DNA of 64,000 nucleotides from Kocuria sp. (GTDB taxonomy: Bacteria > Actinomycetota > Actinomycetes > Actinomycetales > Micrococcaceae). The stretch spans positions 21,136 to 85,135 of the forward strand of contig JAPSHS010000001.1 in assembly GCA_031179495.1 (NCBI GenBank). Direction: 5' to 3'. Positions 42,034-50,761 of the stretch are shown in pieces. How positions within the stretch are numbered: the first letter of the stretch is position 1; each line of letters begins with the position of its first letter. The notes under the pieces are model-generated. The model was given only the letters and a program-made list of their open reading frames with translations, was not told the DNA's origin and made no database searches. The translations under genes and the position numbers were made by a program.

Positions 42034-43793
42034 CGGTCCTCTCCCAGTGCCCGGCCGGCGGTGCGGATGCGCTCGGCCACGGCCTTCAGCTCGTTCGCCT
42101 CCGGGTGCCCGTCCAGGACGTCGAGGCGCCGCAGGAACACGCCCGCCTGCTCGTCCAGCAGGGTGTGGATGCGGGACTCGAGGTTCCGGCGGGCCTCCTC
42201 GGCCATCCGCCGCACGGCGTCCTCGCCGAACACGGCCTCGAGCAGCTTGGTGCCCACCACGCCGGAGCCGCCGGCGATGCCGACCTCCAGTCCTGTCAGC
42301 CCGCCCGTCATCGAGAACACGCCGATCATCAGGACGACGGTCAGCGCGTTGACGCCGAGCGACATGGCCCGCGCCTTCGTGCGCTTGTCCGCGCCCTCGC
42401 GCTGGATCAGCTCCATGAGGTCGCCCTGCCAGGCCCGGACCTGCGCGGCCGCGCGCTCCCGGAAGTCCGGGGGCAGGGAGCCGAGGTCGGAGCCGCCCAG
42501 CAGCACCCTGCCGGCAGGCTCGTCCTGCCAGCGGCGCTCCGCGGTCTCGGACGCGCGCGCGGCCTCCTCGACGATGACGGTCTGCAGGCCGGTCTCGATG
42601 GCCTCCTCGACCTGGACCTCGGGGGCCGGCTTGCCGCTGAAGAAGGCGGTGACCCGGTCCCGCGCCCGTCCGATGCCGGCCTCGAGGCTGCGGAAGAACT
42701 CGCCGGTGCCCACGAAGTCCTGCCAGCGGGCGAGGACCTCGCCGCGCAGCAGGGTGCCGTCCCGGGTCGAGTCGATGACGGCGGCCAGCGCCTCGTCGAA
42801 GGCCCGGTCCACGTCGTGGCGCAGCTGCGCCTCGACCCGCTGCTGGGAGAGCACGGCGTCGCCGGCGGCGTCGGTGCGCTCGGCGATGGAGCGCACGGCG
42901 CCGCCGAGGGTCCGCCGGGCGATCTCGGAGCGCGAGGCCGCGTCGCGCCCGAGCCCGGCGAGGAAGTCCGCGACGGGGTCGACGACGGAGGGCGGGAGCA
43001 TGCCGGTCTCGTTGAGCGGCGACTCCGGGACCACGAACACCGGGGCCTCGCCGAGTCCCTGGGCGTCGAGCATCCGGCGGAGGTCCTCCTCGATCTCGGT
43101 CTCGAGCCCCGGCGGGACGCGGTCGAGGACCACGGCCACGGTGATGTCCCGCGCGGCGGCCTCGACGAGCAGCCGCCACGGGACGGCGTCCGCGTAGCGG
43201 TTGGCGGTCGTGACGAACAGCCAGAGGTCGGCGGCGGCGAGCAGCTGACCGGCGAGCCGGCGGTTCTCGTCGGAGATCGAGTCGACGTCCGGGGCGTCGA
43301 GCAGGGCGACCCCCTCGGGGATGCGCGGCTCGGCCAGGAGCACGAGGGCCTGGCCGTCCGCGGTGCCCGGCAGCGCGGAGGGGGACGCCGTGTCCGCGGC
43401 GGTCGAGCCGGGCGGGGTGACCTTCCGGGCGTGGATACGGCTCAGGTGCGGGAGCACCCGCTGGGTCGAGAACGCCTCCGCGTCGCGCGGGTGGTGCACC
43501 AGGATGGGCTGGCGGGTGGTCGGACGGATCGCCCCGGCGCGGGTCACGGGGTGGCCCACGAGCGCGTTGACCAGGGTGGACTTGCCGGCGCCCGTCGATC
43601 CGCCGACCACCGCGAGCAGCGGGGCGTCGAGGGAGCGCACCCGGGGCAGGACGTAGTCGTCCAGCTGGGCGACCGCCCGGTCGATGTCCTCCCGCTCGTG
43701 CAGCACGTTGGTCGTGGACAGCGGGAGGCTCGACTCCGAGAGCAGCCCCCGCGCGTCCTCGAGGGCCCTGAGGATCTCTGTCTGATCGGTCAC
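42030..43793 (-). CDS. Membrane-associated dynamin-like GTPase, first of pair
   Basis: 587 residues. P-loop GGSTGAGKS at 64-72 (followed by TLVNALVG), G3 motif DAPDVDSISDENRRLA, G4-like LDRVPPGLE. Long helical middle region, a hydrophobic segment LGVNALTVVLMIGVFSMTG near residue 480, then a Gly-rich loop and C-terminal coiled coil. GTG 43793 (VTDQTEILRALEDARG) is the start; the longer open frame upstream has non-homologous, shadow-like composition. Coupled to the second GTPase by a 4-bp overlap, suggesting a heteromeric complex made in equal amounts. Confidence 0.82.
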   Translation of the reverse strand: MTDQTEILRALEDARGLLSESSLPLSTTNVLHEREDIDRAVAQLDDYVLPRVRSLDAPLLAVVGGSTGAGKSTLVNALVGHPVTRAGAIRPTTRQPILVHHPRDAEAFSTQRVLPHLSRIHARKVTPPGSTAADTASPSALPGTADGQALVLLAEPRIPEGVALLDAPDVDSISDENRRLAGQLLAAADLWLFVTTANRYADAVPWRLLVEAAARDITVAVVLDRVPPGLETEIEEDLRRMLDAQGLGEAPVFVVPESPLNETGMLPPSVVDPVADFLAGLGRDAASRSEIARRTLGGAVRSIAERTDAAGDAVLSQQRVEAQLRHDVDRAFDEALAAVIDSTRDGTLLRGEVLARWQDFVGTGEFFRSLEAGIGRARDRVTAFFSGKPAPEVQVEEAIETGLQTVIVEEAARASETAERRWQDEPAGRVLLGGSDLGSLPPDFRERAAAQVRAWQGDLMELIQREGADKRTKARAMSLGVNALTVVLMIGVFSMTGGLTGLEVGIAGGSGVVGTKLLEAVFGEDAVRRMAEEARRNLESRIHTLLDEQAGVFLRRLDVLDGHPEANELKAVAERIRTAGRALGEDR

Positions 43794-43979
43794 CCGATCA
43801 TTGTGCCAGTCAGTGTGCTGTGCATCTACGGGCGTCCCACCGGCCTCCGACGCCGTGCCGATCACCCGGGCGACGGCCGGCCGGACCGCACAGCCGCCCA
43901 CACCGCCGGAGCGGGCGTACGTCGATGCCTCCATGGTCCGCGCCACCGGGGCGCCCCGGGGCATGTTCCCCCGGACGGG

Positions 43980-44838
43980 TCAGCGGCCCGGCTCCCGCAG
44001 GTGGTCCGCCGCGTCGGCGGCGAAGGTCTCCTCGAGGGTCTCGCCCGCGGGAACGAAGTCCTCCCGCAGCTCCAGCCCGAGCTGCTCCGGGGCCCGGCCC
44101 AGGCGGCGGGCGCTCCTGCGCACCTGCAGGTGGGGCGGCGCGGTCGCGCAGCTCGAGCGCGCAGGGCAGCTGGTGGGCCAGGGGAAGGTCCGGGTCCTCC
44201 TCCTGGAAGTAGTAGGTCTCCCCGTGCTGGGTGAAGTCGATCCGGGCCTCGGCCACGTCGGCGGCCAGCCCGTCCAGCACCCGGGTCGCCGTCACGGGGT
44301 GCTCCTGCGCGATCCCGTCCGCGTGGTCGACCTCGTCGGGGAACTTCAGGTCGAGCGCCGGGGAGCGGCGGCGGGACAGGGGCGGACGGATCCGGGTGCA
44401 CCAGGTCGGGGCCGCCGTGAGCAGGGCGAACCCGGTCGGCGCCTCGAGCGGGGTGGCCGGCCGGATCCAGGGGTCGGTGGCCACGACGTCCTCGAAGCCG
44501 AGCGGCACGAGCGTCACCAGGGAGACGTGGAGGGCGCCGACGGCGTCGGGGTAGTCGGCCGGACCCGCCCCGGGCGAGTACGTGAAGCCGCCGGGGACGT
44601 GCGGCAGGTGGACCAGCGCCCAGCCCACCCCCTGCAGGAGCACCCACAGGCCGACCACCGTGGTCATCGGCCCCGGGCCCACGGCGGGAGCCGAAACGGT
44701 GCCCGGTGCGCCCGGGGATCCGCCGGACGCCCGCCTGCACCCGGCCGCCGAGGGCGCCCGTGCCGCTGGGGTGCAGCAGGCCGTGGTGCATGCCCCAGAG
44801 GCCCCTCCAGGACGATCGCGATCCCCCGGCAGCGTCAT
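43980..44838 (-). pseudogene. Decayed potassium-channel-family gene, several frameshifts
   Basis: Three reading frames must be joined to rebuild one protein. The start (ATG 44838, then GIAIVLEG) shifts to a frame reading GLWGMHHGLLHPSGTGALGG, then to the frame with TTVVGLWVLLQGVGWALVHL (about 44665) through the pore region, and near 44120 to a last frame with RRSARRLGRAPEQLG and ELREDFVPAGE, ending at the stop 43980. The selectivity filter expected as TLGFGD reads PLGFED, so even the pore is damaged. The long cytoplasmic part ARIDFTQHGETYYFQEEDPD is well kept. Recent loss of a two-helix ion channel is the best reading. Confidence 0.75.
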
Positions 44839-45014
44839 CAGCACGTCCACGTCGTGGCTCCGTTCCCGCTCGCGCTCCGCCTCCCCCGTGACCCTGTCCG
44901 GTGGCAGCGGGTGCGGCCCGGTCTTGCCCCGGGGACCATCAGCAGGGTTACGGTGGGGCCACGCACGGCCCGGCGCGGCACCGCACCTGTCCCGACATCC
45001 GCGGAAGGACGCCC

Positions 45015-45771
45015 ATGGACATCGACCTGGTCCTGGCACTGTTCGCCGGAGCCGTGCTGCTGATCCCGGCGTTCTCGACGCTGCTGCAGCGGATCAGCCT
45101 CCCCGGCCCCCTGCTCGCCCTGGCGTCCGGGGCGCTGATCGGCCCGTCCGTGCTGGACCGCGTACGGATCGAGGACTCCGGCCCGCTCCCGGGCACGCTG
45201 CTCGAACAGGCCGCGCGGATCGCCCTGGCGGTCGGGCCGGCCGGGCTCGCCCTGCGCCTGCCGCACGGCTACTGGCGGCGCGACATCCGCTGGATCAGCG
45301 TCGTCATCGGTCTCGGCTTGGCGCAGCACCTCGCCCCCGCCGCTGGCCCTGCTCCTGCTCGGGACCGGCAAGCTGCTGGGCACCGACGCCCTGCCGGCCG
45401 CCTTCGTCGGCGTCGCCGTCCTCGGCCCGGTAATCCCCCAGCACGACGAGGCGCAGGTGGACAAGGTCCAGGACGCCGCCGCGCTGCTGCTCCGCCGCCT
45501 CGTCGCCCTGTGGACGCCGCGGCCGCTGCTGCGGGACGTGCACGAGCGGCCCGAGACGTTCCTCCTGAGCTGGTTCGGGCCCATCGGCGTCTCCGCCCTG
45601 TTCTACGGGACCCTCGCGGAACGGCACACGGGCCACCACGAGATCTTCGTCCACACCACCCTGGCCGTCACCCCGTCGGTGCTGGTCCACGGGCTGTCCA
45701 CGGCCCCGCTGAGCGCCTGGCTCCAGCACCGGGAGCCCGAGCGCACACAACAGGAGGAGACCACCCCATGA
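45015..45771 (+). pseudogene. Decayed cation/proton antiporter gene with internal deletion
   Basis: ATG 45015 opens a good antiporter N-terminus (DLVLALFAGAVLLIPAFSTL, LPGPLLALASGALIGPSVLD, RDIRWISVVIGLG) that loses sense near 45315. About 20 bp further on, another frame continues with LLLLGTGKLLGTDALPAAFV and VLGPVIPQHDEAQVDKVQD, then LLLRRLVALW and SWFGPIGVSALFYGTLAERH to the stop at 45771. The parts sum to about 250 residues against more than 400 in the CPA1/NhaP family, so helices are missing around the frameshift and after VDKVQD. Not functional as it stands. Confidence 0.75.
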
Positions 45772-45816
45772 GCGAGTCCCGCACCGTGCCCGTCGCCCGC
45801 CCCGGAGGTGGTCGCC

Positions 45817-46362
45817 GTGTGGTTTGACGGCTGGCCCCAGATCGTGCGCATCGTCCTGGTCGGCGCGGCGGCCTACGCGGCGCTCGTCGTGTGCCTCCGG
45901 GTCTCCGGCAAGCGCACGCTCGCGCAGCTCAACGTCTTCGACTTCATCGTGACGGTGGCCCTCGGCTCCACCCTGGCGACCGTCTTCCTGAGCACCGACG
46001 TCTCCTGGGCGGAGGGTTTCACCGCGTTCGCCCTGCTGGCCGGGCTGCAGATGCTGGTGGCCTGGGTCTCGACCCGGTGGCCCCGGGCGCGAGGGGTCTT
46101 CACCTCCCAGCCGGCCCTGCTGCTCGCGGACGGCGAGATCCGCCACGAAGCCCTGCACCGGAACCGGCTCACCGAGTCGGAGCTGCGCCAGGCGGTGCGG
46201 ATGCAGGGCACCGGTGACCTCTCACAGGTCCAGGCGGTCGTGCTGGAGACCAACGGCAAGCTCAGCGTGATCACGTCGGGCAGGTACGGCGACGGGTCCG
46301 CGCTGGAGGACGTCCGCGGGATCGAGGCCCTGGGCGAGGGCGAGCGGCAGGAGCCCGCGTGA
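45817..46362 (+). CDS. DUF421 (YetF-like) membrane protein
   Basis: About 181 residues. Three N-terminal membrane helices (residues 5-80; IVLVGAAAYAALVVCLRVSG, then FDFIVTVALGSTLATVFLS) lead into a cytoplasmic domain with the family pattern GKRTLAQLNVFD, LLLADGEIRHEALHRNRLTE and QAVVLETNGKLSVI. GTG 45817 is favoured because GGAGG lies 8 nt upstream; GTG 45808 is an alternative. Function of the family is unknown. It follows the decayed antiporter and appears intact. Confidence 0.85.
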   Translation: MWFDGWPQIVRIVLVGAAAYAALVVCLRVSGKRTLAQLNVFDFIVTVALGSTLATVFLSTDVSWAEGFTAFALLAGLQMLVAWVSTRWPRARGVFTSQPALLLADGEIRHEALHRNRLTESELRQAVRMQGTGDLSQVQAVVLETNGKLSVITSGRYGDGSALEDVRGIEALGEGERQEPA

Positions 46363-46419
46363 CCGAGCGGGTGCGCATCGGGCAGGACGTGCGATGGGCC
46401 CCCTCCGGTGGCGCCGGGT

Positions 46420-46827
46420 TCAGCCCAGGGAGCTGATCAGGTCCGCGCAGGCCTGCTCGCAGCGGCGGCACGCCTCCGCGCAGACCCGGCAGTGCTCGTG
46501 CATCCCGGCGTGCTGGGCGCACTCGTCGCCGCAGGCCCTGCACGCCGCCTGGCAGGCCTGGAGCACCGTCCGGGTGAGGTCGGCGTCGTAGCCCGTGTGC
46601 CGGGAGAGCACGTTGCCGGTGGTGGCGCAGATGTCCGCGCAGTCCAGGTTGGTGCGGATGCACTTGGTCAGCTCCGCGACCATGTCCTCGGACAGGCACG
46701 CGTCCGCGCAGGCCGTGCAGGTCTGGGCGCACTCGAAGCACGCGGCGATGCACTCGGCCAGTTTCTGCTGGTCCACCCCGCCGAGGTCCTTCGGGTAGGT
46801 CTCGAGCATCGATGTCACATGGGTCAT
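46420..46827 (-). CDS. Cysteine-rich four-helix-bundle copper-storage-like protein
   Basis: 135 residues, 18 of them Cys, spaced CxxxC/CxxC along four predicted helices (AECIAACFECAQTCTAC, LDCADIC, QACQAACRACGDEC, EHCRVCAEACRRCEQAC). This is the Csp/DUF326 layout, in which Cys line the core of the bundle and bind many Cu(I) ions. No signal peptide, so cytosolic (Csp3-like). ATG 46827 (MTHVTSMLETYP). The gap 46828-47074 upstream shows no gene and should hold its promoter. A truncated copper-ATPase lies about 4 kb away. Confidence 0.85.
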   Translation of the reverse strand: MTHVTSMLETYPKDLGGVDQQKLAECIAACFECAQTCTACADACLSEDMVAELTKCIRTNLDCADICATTGNVLSRHTGYDADLTRTVLQACQAACRACGDECAQHAGMHEHCRVCAEACRRCEQACADLISSLG

Positions 46828-47074
46828 GGTCTCGCTCCTTCGTCCGGTCGGCGGCCGGACGCGGCCACCCGTCCTGCGGTGCTGGTCCGGGCGCGTGGGG
46901 TGCCGCGCCTCACACGATCGACAGTAGCCAGTTCCTCTCGTCGGACGAACCCCGCGGACCCGACGATCCGATGAGGCCCGCGGGCGGCCCGACGGACGGC
47001 GTCGGCCCCGCGGCGCGGGGCGCACCACGGGGCCGTGGTCCTCGTCGCCGCGGGCGGAACGGGGCCGCGCGGTC

Positions 47075-47269
47075 CTACTCGCCGAAGACGGCCTCGGTCA
47101 CGTGGGTGGGCTTCTCGTACTGCTGCTCCGGGAGGTTGCGCAGGGCCTCGAGGATCGAGTCGTCCGCACCGGAGTCCTGGGCCTTCTGCACGACCTCGTC
47201 CTTGCTGACCGGGTAGTCCAGTCCGCTGAGGTGCTTCTGCAGCTCGATGGGGTTGGGCTTGTCGGACAT
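47075..47269 (-). CDS. DUF2795 family small protein
   Basis: 64-residue protein with the domain LQKHLSGLDYPVSKDEVVQK and ALRNLPEQQYEKPTHVTEAV. ATG 47269 is preceded by a purine-rich AAGGAGCTCCC. Function unknown; these are common in actinobacteria near stress genes. Stands alone between the copper-storage-like gene and the SHOCT gene. Confidence 0.82.
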   Translation of the reverse strand: MSDKPNPIELQKHLSGLDYPVSKDEVVQKAQDSGADDSILEALRNLPEQQYEKPTHVTEAVFGE

Positions 47270-47393
47270 GGGAGCTCCTTGTCGTCGCGAGGTCTCGTCC
47301 TGCCGGTGCGACAGGACACGGACAGCTCCAGTCTGTCAGCCTGCTTGCCGTTCGTCAGCCCCCACGGCCGCGCGCACCCCGGATCCGGAGCGA

Positions 47394-47669
47394 TCACGGA
47401 CCGGTGCGGCCCTCCTGCTCCAGGATGCGCAGCCGCTCGCGGTACTGCTCCTCGGTGAGCTCTCCCCGGGCGTAGCGCTCCAGCAGCCCGTCCCGGGCCC
47501 GGCGCAGTCCCAGCCGGGTGCGCGCCCGGCGGCCCCACCGGGTGCCGCCCCCGTAGCGCAGCGCGAACCAGCGCACGAACCGGATCACCGCCCACCCGGC
47601 CGTGAGGAGCAGGAGCACCCAGGACACCGCTTCCCAGCCCTGGAAGGGCGTCAGTCCCAGCACGACCAC
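47394..47669 (-). CDS. SHOCT-domain membrane protein
   Basis: 91 residues. One membrane helix (AVSWVLLLLTAGWAVIRFV) and a C-terminal SHOCT motif (LLERYARGELTEEQYRERLRIL), a short oligomerisation-type helix pair. Start is uncertain: GTG 47669 or GTG 47663, both after a GGAGGGATCGGTGGG stretch. It lies 74 bp after the lipase-like gene and may end that operon. Confidence 0.7.
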   Translation of the reverse strand: MVVLGLTPFQGWEAVSWVLLLLTAGWAVIRFVRWFALRYGGGTRWGRRARTRLGLRRARDGLLERYARGELTEEQYRERLRILEQEGRTGP

Positions 47670-47743
47670 GGTCCCACCGATCCCTCCGACGTCGTCCCCC
47701 GCGCCCGGGTGTGCTCCGCCGCGGGGCGGACGATGGCGTGAGG

Positions 47744-48469
47744 CTACCAGCCGCCCCCGACGTCGTCGCGGGTGAGCACGCGGATCCCGTCGAGGATGGC
47801 CTCGTGCACCCGGGGATCGCTCAGGGGCAGGAAGTGCCCGCGGGTCCCGAGCCGGACGTTGCGCGCTCCCTCCAGCCGGCTGCCGCCGGGGATGTGCGGG
47901 TCGAAGAGGCCGTAGATGGAGACGATGTCCCGGTTCACCGCCTGGTGCGCGGTCAGCGCGGTCAGCTCCGGGGAGTGCGGCAGGAACACCCGGATCGTGG
48001 ACAGCGGCAGCAGCCGGGCCAGCTCGGACCCGGAGAACGGGGTGTTGACCGCCACGAGGCCGTGGATGACGGCACTGCTGTTGTGCTGGGCCAGGAGCTG
48101 CTTGCCGATCAGCCCGCCCTTGCTGTGCGCCACCAGCACGCACCGCTCGAGGCCCGCCGCGCGCAGGTGCGCGTCGACCAGCTCGGCCATCTCCTCGATG
48201 GTGCCGGTGTTGAACTTCAGGTCCTCGACCACGTGGACGTCGTGCCCGTGCTCCCGCAGCAGACCCGCCACGGGCAGCAGGAAGGTCCATGACTCGTAGA
48301 TCCCGGGGATGAGCACGACCGGAGTCCGGGCCGGGTCCGCCGGGGCGCGGTAGTGCGCGGGGTCCCACCGGCCGAGGAACCCGGCCGCCTGCCACCGGAG
48401 GGCGTAGGCGTAGTCCTGCGCCCAGGCGGCGAGGTTCACCCCCACCTCGGTCACCCGGTGCGGGATCAC
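47744..48469 (-). CDS. Alpha/beta hydrolase, PGAP1/lipase-like
   Basis: 241 residues. LIPGIYESWTFLLPVAGLL (oxyanion region), nucleophile Ser in LVAHSKGGLIGKQLL, VNTPFSGSELARLLP, and the terminal His in LGTRGHFLPLSDP. This is the pattern of membrane-lipid or triglyceride-type hydrolases; no signal peptide. GTG 48469 overlaps the previous gene's stop (GTGA) and is preferred over ATG 48523, which would overlap by 58 bp. Substrate unknown. Confidence 0.78.
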   Translation of the reverse strand: MIPHRVTEVGVNLAAWAQDYAYALRWQAAGFLGRWDPAHYRAPADPARTPVVLIPGIYESWTFLLPVAGLLREHGHDVHVVEDLKFNTGTIEEMAELVDAHLRAAGLERCVLVAHSKGGLIGKQLLAQHNSSAVIHGLVAVNTPFSGSELARLLPLSTIRVFLPHSPELTALTAHQAVNRDIVSIYGLFDPHIPGGSRLEGARNVRLGTRGHFLPLSDPRVHEAILDGIRVLTRDDVGGGW

Positions 48470-49347
48470 GCCGGCACGTCCGGACCGGGAGCGGGTCGGC
48501 AGGCGTCGAGGAAAGGGGCGCATGCTGCGGCGAGCTCCTTCGGGTCGGTGTGCTGGGCGTTGTGCGGGGCGCCGGGGATCTCGAGGAAGCCGGCGTCGGG
48601 GGCCTCCCGGGTCAGGCGACGCGCCCAGTCACGCGGCACGATGGGGTCCCGCTCCCCCCGGACGACCAGCCCCGGGGCAGCACAGCCCCGGATGTCCTCC
48701 TCGATCCGGTCGGCGAGCATGTACCGGCTCGTGCGGAGGTAGCGGAGCGGGCCCATCCGCGCGTAGTCGCGCATGACCACGGCGTTGGTGGGCAGCGGCT
48801 CGCGCAGCGTGTCCCGCAGCAGCCGCCACGCCTGGCACGGCAGGCTGCGGGCCCGCGGGTCCACGGTCGGCCCGATCAGGACGTAGCCGGAGCACAGCCC
48901 CGGATGGTCCTTGACCGTGTCCACGACGACCTGGCAGCCCATGGAGTGGCCGACCACGACGGGCGCCGACAGCCCCAGCACGGCGATCGCCCCCGCGACG
49001 GTCTCCCCCAGCTCGGGCACCGAGAGGGGACGCCGTGGCCTCGGCGTCGTTCCGTAGCCGGGGAGGTCGAGCGCGTACACGTCGCGGGTAGCGGCCAGCT
49101 CGTCCGCGAGGCGCAGCAGATAGGCCCCCGACATCCCGATGCCGTGCACGAGGACCACCGGAGGCAGCGCAGGATCGAAGGTTCCGCGCACGTCCACCGC
49201 GTGGGGCCCGACGACGACGCGGCGCCGCCGGAGCACAGGGTGCCGCCGGACCCGCCCGGGCTCCGGCCTCGACGCGGGCCGTCTTGCGGCGGCCCGGCCG
49301 GGACCGGGGCGCTCGGCGCTCCCCCCGGGGGCGGTGCCGGCGCTCAC
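48466..49347 (-). CDS. Alpha/beta hydrolase
   Basis: 293 residues. After a basic, low-complexity N-terminus (about 45 residues), the hydrolase core shows VVLVHGIGMSGAYLLRL, DLPGYGTTPRP, nucleophile Ser in VVVGHSMGCQVVVD, Asp in RGERDPIVP and His in GAPHNAQHTDP, a complete triad. GTG 49347 overlaps the stop of the ligase gene (GTGA) and its own stop overlaps the next hydrolase. Likely a serine esterase; substrate unknown. Confidence 0.82.
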   Translation of the reverse strand: MSAGTAPGGSAERPGPGRAAARRPASRPEPGRVRRHPVLRRRRVVVGPHAVDVRGTFDPALPPVVLVHGIGMSGAYLLRLADELAATRDVYALDLPGYGTTPRPRRPLSVPELGETVAGAIAVLGLSAPVVVGHSMGCQVVVDTVKDHPGLCSGYVLIGPTVDPRARSLPCQAWRLLRDTLREPLPTNAVVMRDYARMGPLRYLRTSRYMLADRIEEDIRGCAAPGLVVRGERDPIVPRDWARRLTREAPDAGFLEIPGAPHNAQHTDPKELAAACAPFLDACRPAPGPDVPA

Positions 49348-50474
49348 CGGTGGGTCGCCTCGAGGGCCGACCGCACGACGTCGTGCGGGTCCTGCCGGGC
49401 GGCCCAGGCCTCGCGCTGGCGCCGGGCCCCGGTGCCCTCCCGGAGCACGTCCGCCGCCACACCGGTCACGAAGTCCCGCTCGCCGAGCGCCTCGAGGGCC
49501 GGGCGCACGTGCTCGAGGAGCTCGGCCACGACGTCCGCCGCGGGCGCGGGAGCGCCGGAGGCGGGGCTGACCAGCGCTCCGTCGAGCCCCGCGGCGCTGG
49601 CCTGCCACGACCATGCGCGCAGCTGCCCCACGCCGGTCCGCGGGGCCGGGATCCCGGCACGCCACTGCCCGGCCGCCGTCTCGACCAGCGCACGGGCGAG
49701 GGCCGCCAGCGCCGCGGTGTGCTCGGCCTCGAGGCAGACGTCCGCGATCCGGATCTCCACGGTGGGGTACCGGGCGGAGAGCCGGGCGTCGAAGTAGAGC
49801 ATGCCGCGGTCCAGGGCCGCCCCGGCGCGGAGCAGGGCCTCGCACCGGCGCTCGTACTCCCCGGCCGTGCCCAGCAGCTCGTCGGGGCCGGCCGTGGGCC
49901 AGCGCGTCCACGTCTGGTACCGGTAGCTGCCGTAGCCCGTGTCCTGTCCGTACCAGAACGGTGAGTTCGCGCTGAGTCCCAGCAGCACCGGCAGCCAGCC
50001 GCGGATCCGGTCCAGCACGGCGACGCCCTCCTCGGGACCGGAGATCCCCACGTGGACGTGCAGCCCGCAGGTCAGCTGCTCGTCGGCGACCGCGCCGTAG
50101 CGCTCGCGGAGCCAGCGGTAGCGGGGACGGGGCACGAGGTGCGGGCGGTTCGGGAAGACCGGTGACGCCAGGGCCACGGCCCGGGCGCCGGCGCGGCGCG
50201 CGGCGGCGTCGACCAGGGCCCGGCCCCGGCGGATGACCGCGAGCTGGTCCGCGAGCCCGGTCACCGGAGGCCCCGAGACCTCGACCTGCTCCTGCTGCAG
50301 CTCGGTGCTGATCCGGTGCCCGGACGGTTCGGGGGGCCGGTCCTGGCCCCCCACCACGCTGCGGCTCACCGCCACGGGCTCGAGGGTCCCGGCGTCCACG
50401 AGGAGCAGCTCCTCCTCCACGCCGAAGGTCCGGCCCGGACCGTCGGTCCCGGCCGGCGCTGGGTGCGGGGGCAC
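49344..50474 (-). CDS. GCS2-type carboxylate-amine ligase (YbdK family)
   Basis: ATP-dependent ligase of the glutamate-cysteine ligase type 2 family. 376 residues with TFGVEEELLLVDAGTLEPV at the N-terminus, GLHVHVGISGPEEG, LSANSPFWYGQDTGYGSYRY, and TVEIRIADVC. GTG 50474 has GGAGG 8 nt upstream. The reaction in vivo is unknown (some members make gamma-glutamyl-cysteine weakly; others act in mycothiol-containing bacteria of unclear role). First gene of a unit with two hydrolases, each joined by a GTGA overlap. The 287 bp upstream to 50761 shows nothing else. Confidence 0.85.
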   Translation of the reverse strand: MPPHPAPAGTDGPGRTFGVEEELLLVDAGTLEPVAVSRSVVGGQDRPPEPSGHRISTELQQEQVEVSGPPVTGLADQLAVIRRGRALVDAAARRAGARAVALASPVFPNRPHLVPRPRYRWLRERYGAVADEQLTCGLHVHVGISGPEEGVAVLDRIRGWLPVLLGLSANSPFWYGQDTGYGSYRYQTWTRWPTAGPDELLGTAGEYERRCEALLRAGAALDRGMLYFDARLSARYPTVEIRIADVCLEAEHTAALAALARALVETAAGQWRAGIPAPRTGVGQLRAWSWQASAAGLDGALVSPASGAPAPAADVVAELLEHVRPALEALGERDFVTGVAADVLREGTGARRQREAWAARQDPHDVVRSALEATHR

Positions 50475-50761
50475 GCCGACCACCTCCCTCCGGGGCCTGT
50501 CACACGGTGTCGTCGAGCACTTCGGAGCGTAGCACCCGGCTACCGGCGGTCGCAGGGCGCGGCGGAGCCTGGTGCTACGCGCAGGCACCGGCCGGCCCGC
50601 CGGGTGAGTGCTCCCGGGACGTCCCGGCGGGAACGGCGCGCGGGGCGACGGGAATCATGCCGGAGCGGCCGGTGCTCGTGCGTGCTGGTGCGCTCCGTGG
50701 TGCCTCCTCTTCCCTCACCCCGGCGGTGAGCTGCGGTGCCGGTGCACCTCGACGGCGCCCG

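Noticed and set aside
43810..45039. A single 409-codon minus-strand gene covering the channel remnant
   Set aside because: Only the middle part in this frame resembles a channel; both ends match in other frames, so the open frame is not one gene.
47098..47595. Minus-strand ORF across the DUF2795 and SHOCT genes
   Set aside because: Out of frame with both; both have better coding signals and domain patterns.
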